Positions 38,101 through 46,029 are shown, numbered from the stretch's first letter. The stretch is 64,000 nt of DNA from Piliocolobus tephrosceles (GCF_002776525.5 NC_045437.1:139350209-139414208), one strand, 5' to 3'. Numbers and translations are program-made. Notes: generated by a model not told the origin, from the letters alone.

Positions 38101-41100
38101 AACAAAAACCAATTGGGCCAGCCTGGGCAACATGGTAAGACCCCACTTCTACAAAAAAATTACCATAACTTAGCTGAGCATGATATCTCATACCTGTAGT
38201 CCCAGCTATTTGGGATGCTGAGGTAGGAAGATCACTTGAGCCCAGGAGTTTGAGATTACAGAAGGCTGTCATCGCACCACTGCACTCCACTCCAGCCTGA
38301 GTGACACAGTGAGACCCTATCTCTTAAAAACAAACAGGCCAGGCTTGGTGGTTCACGCCTGTAATCCCAGCATTTTGGGAGGCAGGGTGGGTGGATCACC
38401 TGAGGTCAGGAGTTCAACACCTGAGGTCAGGAGTTCAAGACCAGCCTGGTCAACATGGCAAAACCTCGTCTCTACTAAAAATACAAAAGTAGCCAGGCAT
38501 GGTGGTGGGTGCCTGTAATCCCATCTACTCAGGAGGCTGAGGCAGGAGAATCGCTTAAACCTGGGAGGCAGAGGCTGCAGTGAGCCGAGATGGTGCCATT
38601 GAATTCCAGCCTGGGCAACAAGAGCGAAACTCCATCTCAAAAAAATAAATAAATAAATAAATTAGCTAGGCATGGTGGCACACACCTACAGTCCCAGCTA
38701 CTCAGGAGGCGGAGGCAGGAGAATCGCTTGAACCTGGGAGGTGGAGGTTGCAGTGAGCCGAGATGGCACCACAGCACTCCAGCCTAGGTGGCAGAGACTC
38801 TGTCTCAGAAAAAACAAGCAAAACGATTTGGGAAGGCCACTGGAATCTGTAAAAGTTTTGTGTTCTAACATACCCAATTCATGCAATAGTTAGCCCCCAC
38901 AGACTTCAACAGTGCCATATTGAACAGACACATGAACCCATATCCCACTGTGCAAGATTTTCTCCCACACCAGGTAATGTCATTAATTAAAGGACATTTG
39001 GGTCTTCTCAAGCAGAGAGTCACAGTCAGTTGGAGCCCTAATTTGCCTAAATGGGGCTCCTTTCCCAAGATGATAAAGTCACTCATCAAGCATTTATTGC
39101 ATGCCAATTATAAGCAGATGCCAAGCAGCACTGATATGAGTAGACTATAACCTTGGAGCTTCACTGTCTTCATCGGCTCCTGATTCGGTGGTAATGGTGG
39201 AGGGACAGATAATAGTGTATGGACACAAACTATAACATAGAAAAAGAAGCTCTCCAGAGTAGCAAACAGGCCTCGGGGATTTCCAAGGAAAGAAAGCACA
39301 TCGGAAGGAGACAACAGGGAAACTCATTGTCCAGCAGGTCAACTCTCTCCAAACATGGACCATTCTGGTACACCTGAGTCCAAGTTCCAGTTGCACCACC
39401 TACTAGCTTGTGGTAGTGGATGATTTACTTCACCTTTCTGAACCTCAGTTGCCTCATTTATAAACCGGAGTTGTCATGTGGATTAAGTTGGGCTGTGTCT
39501 AAAAGCATCTGGCTGTGGTACCTGCTCAGAAGACAGGAATTTCAAAAACTTGGAGGGGTTTGAACAGACGGAAATGAAGTAAAGAGGGTGCCCAGGCAGC
39601 AGGACTAGTGTGAGCAAGAAACACAGTAATGTGGAAGTTAGCCTTTTTAAGGAATGGGCCAAACACACACACACACTTATTTATTTATTTATTTACTTAC
39701 TTACTTACTTTTGAGACAGAGTCTCACTCTGTCACCCAGGCTGGAGTGCAGTGGCGCAATCTCAGCTCACTGCAACGGGTACCTCCCAGGTTCAAGAGAT
39801 TCTCCTGCCTCAGCCTCCCGAGTAGCTGGGATCACAGGTGTGTACCACCACACCTGGGCAATTTTTGTATTTTTGGTAGTGGCAGGGTTTTGCCATGTTG
39901 GTCAGACTGGTCTCAAACTCCTGACCTCAGGTGATCCACCCCCCGCTCGGCCTCCCAAAGTGCTGGGATTACAGGCGTGATCCACTGTGCTCAGTGTCAC
40001 ACACATTTATTAAACATGGAAACGCATCTACATTAGTGAACTGAAGGAAAATAGTCACATCTCAATAGATCAAAAAGAAAAAAACTTAGATAGAACTCAG
40101 TATCCCCTGAAGCCTCACACACTCTCTGCCCCTAGCTTGAGGCCAGCAAGTAACCCTGTTTCTCCTTGTATTCCACCCTGACTCCCCCTAACTTCCACAT
40201 AGCCCTATTTATAAACTGTCTCTTCCTCCAAGAATTTGGGATTCTGCAGTTCTCTCAACCAACTAGAGACAACTGTTATGTGCCAAGAGCTTTGGGGAAT
40301 CCGGAGAATTCCTAAGGACTGACAGATCACAAAAGACTAGAGTCTTTTAGATCCAGGGCTTTTGGTCTTAGCCACTTATCATCTGTGTCTCCCTGGGCAA
40401 AGTATCTGGCCTGAGCCTCTCTTCTCTAAAACGTAAGATTGAGCATCAGATGGTAGTGATTTGCGAAGATGCAACATATACTCAAGCTCAAGATGGTTTT
40501 TATTTCATTTGGAAATGACCCTTTCAATTGTTTCCACGGAATCAGGAAAGCTTCCCTCTATTTTCACTGCATGCTGTGCTGTGACTCCCTCCTGACTCTT
40601 AGAAAGTCCCTCTCAGTCACTTTCAGAAAGGAAAACAAAAGCCCAAGTCATTGTCCCCAGGTCAGAGGTTAATGTTCCAAGGAGGCCAGTGTCAGAACAC
40701 AGTGGCCATGGAGAGCAGCGCTGTGGTTTGTCTTGCAGGCTGTACCAGTCTGTGAAGCTTCTCTACATTGCCGGCATCCTGTGCACCTATGCCCTGCAGT
40801 TCTACGTCCCTGCAGAAATCATCATCCCCTTTGCCATCTCCCGGGTGTCAACACGCTGGGCACTGCCTCTGGATCTGTCCATTCGCCTCGCCATGGTCTG
40901 CCTGACATGTGAGTAGAAAGGAGAGGGCAGTGTTCCCGCTGACCTTTTCTGAGGGCTATCAAGAATCATCCAGAATGGGCCGGATGCACTGGCTCACACC
41001 TGTAATCCTGGCACTTTGGGAGGCCGAGGCGGGTGGATCACCTGAGGTCAGGAGTTCCAGACCAGCCTGACCAAAATGGGGAAACCCTGTCTCTACTAAA

Positions 41101-44100
41101 AATACAATTAGCCACACATGGTGGCATGTGGCTGTAACCCCAGCTACTCAGGAGACCAAGACAGGAGAATCGGTTGAACATGGGGGGGCAGAGGTTGCAG
41201 TGAGCCAAGATCGTGCCACTCCAGCCTGGGCAACGAGCAAGATTCATCTTAAAAAAAAAAAAAAGAATTAGCCAGATGGTAGAGGGCAGTCATGACAATC
41301 AGCATTTACTGAGCACTTACTGTATTCCAGGGACCATTCTAAAGCTTTACAAGTGTTCACTCATCTAAGCCTCAAGGACAACCCCATTCTTACATGTACC
41401 TAATTAGACAGATTTGCTGGTGTTCAGCTGAAGGGATTGGCACAGCTTATCAAACAATAATTGTAAGAACTTGCTGTGCACTCTGGCACATGCCTGTGAT
41501 CCCAGCACTTTGAGAGGCCAAGGCAGGCAGATTGCTTGAGTTCAGGAGTTTTGAGACCAGCCTGGGCAACATGGTGAAACCCCATCTCTACAAAAAAAAA
41601 AAAGGAAAAAAAGAAAAAAAGAAGCCAGGCCAGGCATGGTGGCCCATGTCTATAGTCCCAGCTACTTGGGAGGCTGGGGTAGGAGGATTGCTTGAGCCCA
41701 GGAGGTCGAGGCTGCAGTGAACTGAGATTGAACTACTGCACTCCAGCCTGGACAACAGAGTCAGACCCTGTCTCAAATAAATACATTAATAAATAGATAA
41801 ATCATAAGAACTGACATGTATTGAACACTTACTGTGTGCCAGGCACTGTGTTCAGCTCTTTCTAGTCTAGATTTCATAATATTTTATTCAGTCCTCACAA
41901 CAATTCTCATGAGGCAGAACTATGATAAACCTTACTTCATGAAAGAGAAAACTGAGGCAGTGAGTGATTAATAATTGGCCAGAAAGTGTCAGAGGTAGGA
42001 TTTGAATTCAAGTCATAAAAGTCTAGAGCCAGTGCCCTTCACCTCCAGGGCAGACATTGAAAATGGGACTCTAATTTGGCAACAGGTGTTGTTTGAACCT
42101 CATGATGTTGTATAAATGTGGGCCAACATTTAAAATGTGGGCAATCTTCCATACAAATGCAGATTTTTAAAATTTTTTTGGTGGGGCTACTATAAAATGA
42201 CTGGGCAAGCCTGGGATCACATTCCCTATCGGCAACAATCAGCTGGGGCTCCTTGGCCCCTGGACGGCCCTGTGCTTGCCTGTTGGCTGAAGTCATTCCC
42301 ACTCCGGCTCACAGCAGCCCCCATGACCCGGAGCACCCCAATCTGCAAGTATTCCACCAGAGGCCAAAGGAGATGGCTAGAGATTCCTGTATAGAGTAGA
42401 GGTGGCCCGGCTGTCCCTAAGATGCCTTTTGATTGTAATTGCAAAAGTGTCTTCTTTTTTAAGGCCGAATTGTATTCCACTGTATGTACAAACCACATTT
42501 TCTGTATCCATTCATCTGCCCATGGACATTTAGGAAATTCTTTTTTTTTTTTTTGCATGACAAAATGTTACTTTTAGATGATTATCAGTACATCGAGTAA
42601 TAACATGTAACAAGTTCGTGAATTCTACCATCTAGTAATTTTAATTAAGAGAAACTAAAAGCCCAAACAGTTATACTAGTATTCATTATTCTAACCATTA
42701 GCAGGAATGGACTAATTTAAGGGTGGCTGCTGCTTCACACAGATTACAAATAACTATTTACTACTTTTTCATAGTTAGAATCCTGGTGTTCAGCCTAAGG
42801 GATTGACACAGCTCAAGAAAACGCTACAGGGAAAAAAATGATTAATCTCTTTCTTTCTTCAAATGACTTTTTTTTACTAGATAAAAGAAAGACAAAGTCA
42901 ACACTGATACATTGATATATTTGTTACTCGAGCTAAAAAGCATGGGAAAACAGATGACATATACCCATTAAATTTCTAGGAAATACGATGTAAAAAGAAA
43001 ATCTATAGATAAGTTCTAAGTCTGTACAAAGAAGCTAGATTTTATATTCTCTGAGAAGTGAAGGGACCTGCTACATAATATACAGAAATCATGTAATGCC
43101 TTTTCATAAGAATATAACTTGAACTTCATATTCCTCAAGGGCATCTAAAATGCCAGTCCATGGTACAGGCACTTCTTTCTCCTACTCTTCTTCATTTATG
43201 CAGCAGTTTGCATGGATTTCTGTCAGGTATCACAGACAAAAGCCAAGAGGCTAGCCAAGCCTTCACCCCCGTTCTGCTGGAAGTAGTTCTGGAGGCTGAT
43301 TCTCTTCTTCTGAGCCTCTTGTGCCACTTGAGTGCCACGGCCACTGTGAGATTCCAGGGCTGCAGCTTCCTTGGTCTTGAACTCTTTCTCCCTCTTCAGG
43401 CGGTGCTGTTCAGTTTCAGCCTCAGCTGCCCCCTTGGCCTGCTTCAGCCTCTATGTCTTTTGCTCAGACTTGGGCACCTTCTCAGTGGCTGTGTCTTGGC
43501 CTGCAGCAGCTGCTGGATCCCCTGAGACTGACTGGCTGAGGTGGCTCTTGATTCTTGCTTTTCTAGGCCAGCCCACAGCATTTATTCGACACTGATTTTC
43601 TTCTTCTGAAGTGATTCATTCTCAGTTTGACCTTGAAGGCAGGAACCATCCAGTATCTTAGAGATTCCAGATAGATCAAGGAATTTGCCCCACAGTATAA
43701 AGATAACAATCCCTTAAGCCTACACTACACTTCATACATTATCAATTAGCATGTATGAGTAAATAACTTGAAGTAATAGCAAAGATAACTTTTCTGAATG
43801 CTTTACATGAAAAATCTCATTGAAGACTTTTATGTCCTATGCAGAATGAATCACAATACCTAAAAGGATAGTAGCCTTCATCTCCATTTTGCAGCTGAGG
43901 AAACAAGCTGAGGAAGGGGTGGGACTTGGGCAAGGCCATACAAGAAAGAATCAGACTCCTGCCTTCCAGACCTGTTCTGTTCTACCACACTCCTCCAAAG
44001 GAGGCCTGCTCACGGCTCCTGGGACTTCTTGATGACCAGGAACATTTTTCATCAAATATAATAAAAAATGTAAAAGCCCAGGTCTGTAAAACATCCTGCT

Positions 44101-45975
44101 AAAAAGACACAATTTCAAAATTTTTAGCTTTTCATGTTTCTTTGTTAGGTGTTTTCTGACATGTATGTAAAACCTGGAGAAGACACTTCTTTAAAGACAC
44201 CTTGTGGATTTTCTTCCAACTGAAGATCTCTTTGTATATAAATGATTTCATATTCTAATTGTTGGCAAGTAAGAGGTTTTCATACTCATGTTAATTATTT
44301 ATTAAAATGCTTGGCATTTTAAAAAGTTATTTATTTATTTAATTTATTTATATTATTTTTATTTGTTAAAATGCTAGGCATTTAAAAAAAGACAAGACTT
44401 CTAAAAAAATTTGTACATTGATACAAATTTTCATAGTACAAACCTTGATAGTTTGTACATTGATATATTCCAAACAGCTTGAATGGTTCCCAGCACTGTT
44501 ATTTAGTGTTATTTATTAAGTAAGAGCTTAAGTTTTATTGGATATGTAAGGATCCAAAATGCACCTTGGTAGCATAAAGATTATTTTAAGCTAAAAACAT
44601 CTGAACAAAAAGAAGCTGCAGAAAGAAACTTTATCTAATCATCTTTTGCTGATGTAAGCAGGACCTCCTGAAAAATACAGCTGCCATAAATCCCTTCTTT
44701 GGGAAGTTTAGAGCCAGAAAAGAAACTTAGCATTATCACTGGAATAACTAACTGTTTCACATATTTTATCTGAAACTGTCATATCTTCCATTTGTTCTTC
44801 CATAAAAGCCCTTCCTCCTCCCTCCTTTTCCCCATATTAAGGGGGTGTCTTTGGCTGTTCTGGAAGCCAATTCATCTCAAGGCTCTGGAGCTTATAAACA
44901 CACTTTGTCTTTTCTCTCGTTAATCTTACCTACTGTCAGTTGCATTCACAGGCCCCCAACCACTGACTCTAAGTTGGTAGGGGAAAAGTTTTTGAATGAG
45001 TACATTTCCTCCCAACAATATGAATGAACAATATGAATGAATACAATTAGAGACACTCCAAATTTTGTTGTGGTTGTTGTTGTTGTTTTGAGATGGGGTC
45101 TCATTATGTTACCCAGGCTGTCCTTGAACTTTGGGATCCTCTTGCCTCAGCTTCTCAAATAGCTGGGGCTATAGGAATGTGCCACTATGCCTGGCTGAAT
45201 TTTTAATGTGTAACTTCTAGGGAATATGATTAGGGATATTGGAGGACTTTCAACTTTTCTTTCTGTAATTGAATTTCTGCGAAACAACTGGTTTATTTTT
45301 TAAGAAGAGGATTTTTTTTTCTTTTTTTTTTTTTTTTAATGAGACAGGACCTCACTTTGTCACCCAGGTTGGAGTGCAGTGGTGCAATCTTGGCTCACTG
45401 CAACCTCTACCTCCCAGGTTCAAGCGATTCTCCTGCTTCAGCCTCCTGAGTAGCTAAGATTATAGGCTCCTACTACCACACCCGGCTAATTTTTATATTT
45501 TTAGCAGAGACAGGATTTCACTATGTGCGACAGACTGGTCTTGAACTCCCAACCTTCAGTGATTGACCCATCTTGGCCTCCCAAAGTGCTGGGATTACAG
45601 GTGTGAGCCACTGTACCCGGCCAAGAAGAGGACTTTAAGAACAAACTTTCAAAGCTTGGCTAAACCTGGAATTCTCTATCTGTCCCCTATCCCCTCCCTA
45701 CAGGCCTCCTAGCCGTCCTCATCCCCCGCCTGGACCTGGTCATCTCCCTGGTAGGCTCCGTGAGCAGCAGCGCCCTGGCCCTCATCATCCCGCCGCTCCT
45801 GGAGGTCACCACCTTCTACTCAGAGGGCATGAGCCCCCTCACCATCTTCAAGGACGCCCTGATCAGCATCCTGGGCTTCGTGGGCTTTGTGGTGGGGACC
45901 TACCAGGCCCTGGACGAGCTGCTCAAGTCAGGAGACTCTCCCCCGTTTTCCAACTCCACCACTTTTCTTCGGTGA
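14912..45975 (+). CDS. SLC36A2: SLC36A2 (PAT2), proton-coupled amino acid transporter 2; ten exons, 480 aa
   Basis: The protein is an H+/amino-acid symporter of the SLC36 (AAAP/APC) superfamily that moves glycine, proline and alanine. It is known from the apical membrane of renal proximal tubule, and human variants contribute to iminoglycinuria. Coding exons: 14,912-15,066; 18,103-18,193; 18,771-18,859; 19,386-19,481; 23,761-23,845; 27,430-27,648; 29,673-29,771; 37,522-37,688; 40,739-40,908; 45,704-45,975. Lengths sum to 1,443 nt with every phase matching, and all nine introns are GT-AG. A charged cytosolic N-terminus (residues 1-52) is followed by about 11 membrane segments. His59 and the GNMGTG helix break lie in TM1. 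Asn178 and Asn187 are glycosylation sequons. Cys184 and Cys333 correspond to the PAT1 disulfide. Human PAT2 is 483 residues as I recall; the three-residue difference falls near residue 9. No disabling change is seen. Confidence 0.97.
15805..15910 (+). repeat. MIR fragment
   Basis: 'gtagaaagagcactggacagagaatcagaaggcctgagttcaagtggtggctctgc' is the 5' half of MIR. Confidence 0.85.
16340..16460 (+). repeat. MIR fragment, diverged
   Basis: 'gggctcgaattcccacttagctacttgctagct' followed by 'aacttctctgtgcccagcttctcc' fits a MIR core. Confidence 0.6.
17680..17895 (+). repeat. MIR, nearly complete
   Basis: 'agactctgaagcaggcctgcattaaatctcggctcc', 'cctccgtttcttcacctgcaagatgataatcg' and 'cacctagcacagtgtctcatatag' run in MIR order. 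Confidence 0.8.
18103..18193 (+). CDS. SLC36A2: SLC36A2 coding exon 2 (TM1)
   Basis: 91 nt completing codon 52 and ending at codon 82. Acceptor tttag, donor gtaaga. It encodes VIQALIHLVKGNMGTGILG followed by LSLAVKNAGIL, the first membrane helix with the conserved His (59) linked to proton coupling in PAT1 and the unwound GNMGTG segment of the substrate site. Confidence 0.96.
18325..18450 (+). repeat. MIR fragment
   Basis: 'tagcctgggtttgagttctggctctgccacagactttata' is MIR core. Confidence 0.75.
18771..18859 (+). CDS. SLC36A2: SLC36A2 coding exon 3 (TM2)
   Basis: 89 nt, residues 83-111 plus two bases. Acceptor ctccag, donor gtgagg. It encodes MGPLSLLVMGLIACHCMHIL and a basic end RCAQRFCKR. 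Gly84 aligns with human Gly87, the site of the G87V iminoglycinuria allele, and is the normal glycine (codon ggc). Confidence 0.96.
19386..19481 (+). CDS. SLC36A2: SLC36A2 coding exon 4
   Basis: 96 nt. Acceptor tgcag, donor gtaacc (a weaker +4/+5 than consensus). It encodes the loop LNKPFMDYGDTVMHGLEA, then SPSAWLQNHAHWGR between TM2 and TM3. Confidence 0.96.
19690..20650 (+). repeat. Ancient mammalian interspersed repeat, unassigned (same family as 9,990)
   Basis: Diverged text including 'agccattggagggttttaatcaggggagtcat' and 'atctgtctggcttctgtgaggagaatagatt', a common ancient mammalian repeat also present elsewhere in the window. Short open frames here are not genes. Confidence 0.5.
21285..21405 (+). 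repeat. L1 3' end with (TAA)n(TCA)n tail
   Basis: 'aaccaccatggcacatgtatacctatgtaac' and 'gcacatgtaccccagaattta' are the terminal 3' UTR of a primate L1, followed by an A-rich tail evolved into TAA and TCA repeats (21,361-21,402). Confidence 0.85.
21600..22074 (+). repeat. L2 fragment (ORF2 region)
   Basis: 'cttggctactattaaacctctttccccctagttttcctcctacc' and the following 'gttgatgttctccaaggttg' match the part of L2 that encodes the reverse transcriptase. Heavily decayed. Confidence 0.6.
22075..22560 (+). repeat. Long polypyrimidine tract, (TCC/TTC/CCT)n
   Basis: About 490 bp of almost pure C/T on the + strand, with TCC, TTC and CCTCTC units and only rare purines, in intron 4. It yields a spurious open frame of about 210 codons on the + strand (Ser/Pro/Phe/Leu only) and Glu/Arg/Gly-only frames on the other. 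Such tracts can form triplex (H-DNA) structure; whether this one does is untested. Confidence 0.95.
22972..23261 (+). repeat. AluY-like element with target duplication
   Basis: Full-length copy with 'gaatggcgggaacccgggaggcggagcttgcag'. It is flanked by 'aaatcatcttttaaa' at 22,957-22,971 and 23,263-23,277. Confidence 0.95.
23292..23587 (+). repeat. AluS-like element with target duplication
   Basis: Full-length. GAACTATTGTT occurs at 23,281-23,291 and 23,588-23,598. It inserted just downstream of the previous Alu, leaving a tandem pair about 160 bp upstream of exon 5. Confidence 0.95.
23761..23845 (+). CDS. SLC36A2: SLC36A2 coding exon 5 (TM3)
   Basis: 85 nt, ending at codon 172. Acceptor ttctag, donor gtagag (non-consensus at +4). 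It encodes HIVSFFLIVTQLGFCCVYIV then FLADNLKQ, the third membrane helix and the start of the extracellular loop. Confidence 0.96.
24197..24520 (-). repeat. Alu, antisense, old (AluJ-like)
   Basis: A CTTT-rich T-tail, then 'gagacaggatattgctctgtcaccc' to 'gtgagccaccacatccagcc'. The 'gctcactacagcctcaaactcc' text suggests AluJ age. Confidence 0.95.
24780..24970 (-). repeat. MIR, antisense
   Basis: 'attcccattttgcagatgagaagactgag' and 'aaggtcacagagccagagtt' are the reverse complement of the MIR core. Confidence 0.75.
25030..25480 (-). repeat. L1 3' fragment (old), antisense
   Basis: 'tcataatattccatcacacagattgatcataac...' and 'aaaattactgagtcaaag' correspond to the reverse of the old L1 3' region. 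Boundaries are soft. Confidence 0.5.
25510..25860 (+). repeat. Ancient mammalian interspersed repeat, unassigned (third copy)
   Basis: Contains the diverged text 'gagctgcgtattgacaggttggag' and 'accatttatggagagccttgagtacc', the same dispersed family noted at 9,990 and 19,690. Confidence 0.45.
26919..27230 (-). repeat. Alu, antisense
   Basis: T/G-rich tail, then reverse Alu through 'gccactgcgaccagcc'. It lies 199 bp upstream of exon 6. Flanking 'caacctctt' and 'cagcctctt' look like a decayed target duplication. Confidence 0.95.
27430..27648 (+). CDS. SLC36A2: SLC36A2 coding exon 6 (glycosylated loop, TM4-TM5)
   Basis: 219 nt, residues 173-245, phase 0 at both ends. Acceptor cctcag, donor gtgagt. 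It encodes the extracellular loop with sequons Asn178-Ser-Thr and Asn187-Glu-Thr and Cys184, then two hydrophobic helices separated by the basic turn IRNLRIL. Confidence 0.96.
28265..28577 (-). repeat. Alu, antisense
   Basis: (TTTA)n-type tail, then reverse Alu from 'gagacagagtctcgatc' to 'ccaccacgcccagcc'. Confidence 0.95.
29121..29412 (-). repeat. Alu, antisense
   Basis: Short T tail then reverse Alu with 'ctgcaagctccacctcccgggttcacgcc', an AluY-type right arm in reverse, ending 'ccgcacccagcc'. Confidence 0.95.
29673..29771 (+). CDS. SLC36A2: SLC36A2 coding exon 7 (TM6)
   Basis: 99 nt, residues 246-278. Acceptor ctttag, donor gtaagg. It encodes EIPDPSRLPLVASWKTYPLF then FGTAIFSFESIGV, including the FGTAIFSFE block typical of SLC36 TM6. 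Confidence 0.96.
30190..30780 (-). repeat. L1 3' fragment (old), antisense
   Basis: Text such as 'gatcatacagtatgtatgagattgagactggcttctttcacttagcctaatgc' and 'ttgacaatcatgaatgatactgctgtaag' is the reverse of old L1 ORF2-end/3' UTR. Confidence 0.65.
30833..31138 (+). repeat. AluS-like element inserted in an older Alu
   Basis: Full-length Alu with (GA)n in its tail, flanked by 'agatggg'. It sits within the T/A-rich start of the antisense Alu that resumes at 31,139. Confidence 0.92.
31139..31258 (-). repeat. Alu monomer fragment, antisense, old
   Basis: 'gatgggatcttgctatgttgcccaagctgg' to 'tagttcatcacacctggc' reads as a reverse Alu arm. Confidence 0.8.
31384..31769 (+). repeat. Alu with microsatellite tail and assembly gap
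   Basis: An old Alu (31,384-31,669) whose poly(A) has become (GAAA)n, then ten N at 31,713-31,722, then (GGAA)n up to 31,769. The change of unit across the gap means the junction between arrays was not sequenced through. Confidence 0.92.
31713..31722. other. Assembly gap (10 N)
   Basis: Ten N between (GAAA)n on the left and (GGAA)n on the right. Confidence 1.
31771..32825 (-). repeat. L1 ORF2-derived fragment, antisense
   Basis: The minus-strand frame at 31,771-31,992 contains SLFNKLCWDNWIT-like and INSKWIKDLRVR-like text, characteristic of the C-terminal part of the L1 ORF2 protein. The remainder is diverged L1M. Non-functional. Confidence 0.8.
32826..33099 (+). mobile_element. Tigger/MER2-like (pogo) DNA transposon fragment
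   Basis: Ends 'cagttcaaacccatgttgttcaagagtcaactgta', and 'agtcatcccttagtatatacaggagattggttacaggacc' is the other end. This is the text of pogo-class MITE elements with TA target sites. It splits the antisense L1 segments. The subfamily is not certain. Confidence 0.65.
33100..34200 (-). repeat. L1M-type fragment, antisense, old
   Basis: Continuation of old L1 text after the DNA transposon, such as 'ttagactgtatcctatgcattgtgaatattat'. The far limit is uncertain. Confidence 0.5.
35149..35195. repeat. (GA)n microsatellite
   Basis: Near-pure GA run with two imperfections. Confidence 0.9.
35590..35750 (+). repeat. MIR fragment
   Basis: 'tgacactttctggttctgcaacttgg' and 'ttcctcatctgtaaaacaagaattatgg' follow the MIR core. 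Confidence 0.65.
35827..36135 (+). repeat. Alu element
   Basis: Full-length, starting 'ggccaggtgtgatgtc' and ending with a (CAAAA)n tail. Flanked by 'aaattc' repeats. Confidence 0.94.
36905..37450 (-). repeat. L1 ORF2 end / 3' UTR, antisense, abutting exon 8
   Basis: The minus-strand frame 37,152-37,385 carries KWIHKMWCINAMECYLALKK and DLEDIMLSEISQSQKDK, the C-terminal signature of L1 ORF2p. It ends about 70 bp before exon 8, so the exon 8 acceptor tract lies just past the repeat. Confidence 0.88.
37522..37688 (+). CDS. SLC36A2: SLC36A2 coding exon 8 (TM7, conserved Cys333)
   Basis: 167 nt, residues 279-333 plus two bases of Trp334. Acceptor ctatag, donor gtatct (weak beyond GTAT). It encodes LPLENQMKNARHF, a membrane helix, and the loop ending SISLNLPNCW. 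Cys333 is the expected partner of Cys184. Residues 308-312 (ISIAT) differ from the human protein as I remember it. Confidence 0.96.
38115..38335 (+). repeat. Alu, old, 5' truncated
   Basis: Starts inside the left arm at 'ggccagcctgggcaacatgg' and ends 'gagaccctatctcttaaaaacaaac'. It is the first of three adjacent Alu-derived units in intron 8. Confidence 0.88.
38336..38661 (+). repeat. Alu with internal 21-bp tandem duplication
   Basis: Full-length AluS-like copy. The 21-mer starting 'cacctgaggtcagg' is present twice head to tail (38,397-38,417 and 38,418-38,438). The tail is (AAAT)n. Confidence 0.95.
38662..38822 (+). repeat. Alu right-half fragment
   Basis: Starts at 'attagctaggcatggtggcac' and runs to 'ctctgtctcagaaaaaac'. 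The left half is absent, so it may derive from recombination with the adjacent copy. Confidence 0.9.
39380..39500 (+). repeat. MIR fragment
   Basis: 'ccaagttccagttgcaccacctactagcttgtgg' and 'cctttctgaacctcagttgcctcatttataaa' match the MIR core. Confidence 0.75.
39679..39994 (-). repeat. Alu, antisense, TTTA/CTTA tail
   Basis: Inserted in a (CA)n tract. Flanking 'cacacttattta' and 'cacacatttatt' are a likely target duplication. Reverse Alu from 'gagacagagtctcactctg' to 'gatccactgtgctcag'. Confidence 0.94.
40739..40908 (+). CDS. SLC36A2: SLC36A2 coding exon 9 (TM8, start of TM9)
   Basis: 170 nt, completing Trp334 and ending in phase 1. Acceptor ttgcag, donor gtgagt. It encodes LYQSVKLLYIAGILCTYALQ, then FYVPAEIIIPFAISRV, a block highly conserved between SLC36A1, A2 and A3. 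Confidence 0.96.
40978..41264 (+). repeat. Alu element
   Basis: Full-length copy starting 'ggccggatgcactgg', only 70 bp after the exon 9 donor. It is flanked by 'agaatcatccaga' and 'agaattagccaga', a diverged target duplication. Confidence 0.94.
41417..42030 (-). repeat. MIR-type text around an Alu
   Basis: 41,815-42,010 contains 'tgtgccaggcactgtgttcagctc' and 'aaaactgaggcagtgag', which is MIR in reverse. It lies next to the Alu at 41,476-41,800. Confidence 0.6.
41476..41800 (+). repeat. Alu, old, expanded middle A-rich region
   Basis: Both arms are present. The central A-rich linker is enlarged to about 35 nt of A/G. The tail is (AAAT)n. Confidence 0.9.
42420..42540 (-). repeat. L1 ORF2-end fragment, antisense
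   Basis: The minus-strand translation reads WADEWIQKMWFVHTVEYNSALKK-like, the L1 ORF2p C-terminus. It ends exactly where the pseudogene poly(T) starts, so the pseudogene appears to have inserted in or beside it. Confidence 0.8.
42541..43555 (-). pseudogene. ATP6V1G1P (unnamed copy): Processed pseudogene of V-ATPase subunit G (ATP6V1G1-like)
   Basis: On the minus strand the former coding region is 43,190-43,539. It begins with text for ASQSQGIQQLLQA and later carries the RLKQAK, KEFK and KEAAAL blocks and an LLAFVCD block near the end, which identifies the 118-residue G subunit of the vacuolar proton pump stalk. The start codon position reads TCA, early frameshifts and stops (for example after RCPSLSKRHR) destroy the frame, and there are no introns. 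The former 3' UTR follows ('gactggcattttagatgccct' on the minus strand), and a run of about 14 T at 42,541 is the poly(A) tail. These are the marks of L1-mediated retroposition. No target duplication was identified with confidence. It lies antisense in SLC36A2 intron 9. Confidence 0.85.
43860..43995 (-). repeat. MIR, antisense
   Basis: 'catctccattttgcagctgaggaaac' and 'gggcaaggccatacaag' are the reverse MIR core. Confidence 0.7.
44600..45015 (+). repeat. Possible ERV LTR, 3' portion
   Basis: 'cataaaagcccttcctcctcc', 'cttataaacacactttgtcttttctctcgttaatc' and 'gttggtaggggaaaagttttt' resemble the TATA/poly(A)/U5 layout of a class I ERV LTR. Family not assigned. Confidence 0.4.
45062..45200 (-). 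repeat. Alu monomer, antisense, old
   Basis: (TTG)n-rich tail, then 'gagatggggtctcattatgttacc' to 'ccactatgcctggct', a single old Alu arm. Confidence 0.8.
45312..45622 (-). repeat. Alu, antisense, 81 bp before exon 10
   Basis: Full reverse Alu. The 10-mer AAGAAGAGGA flanks it exactly (45,302-45,311 and 45,623-45,632). Confidence 0.95.
45704..45975 (+). CDS. SLC36A2: SLC36A2 coding exon 10 (TM9-TM11, stop)
   Basis: 272 coding nt, completing Cys391 and ending with TGA at 45,973-45,975. Acceptor ctacag. It encodes LLAVLIPRLDLVISLVGSVS, SSALALIIPPLLEVTTFYSE, then TM11 and a short cytosolic end FSNSTTFLR. It is very G+C-rich at third positions compared with the flanking introns, as expected for constrained coding sequence. 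Confidence 0.97.
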
Positions 45976-46029
45976 GCCTGGCACTGTTCCTTGCCCACCA
46001 GCACCCGATTTTTAATGATATGGATCTCT

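Noticed and set aside
43160..43525. 121-codon + strand open frame
   Set aside because: Antisense of the V-ATPase G-subunit pseudogene coding region.
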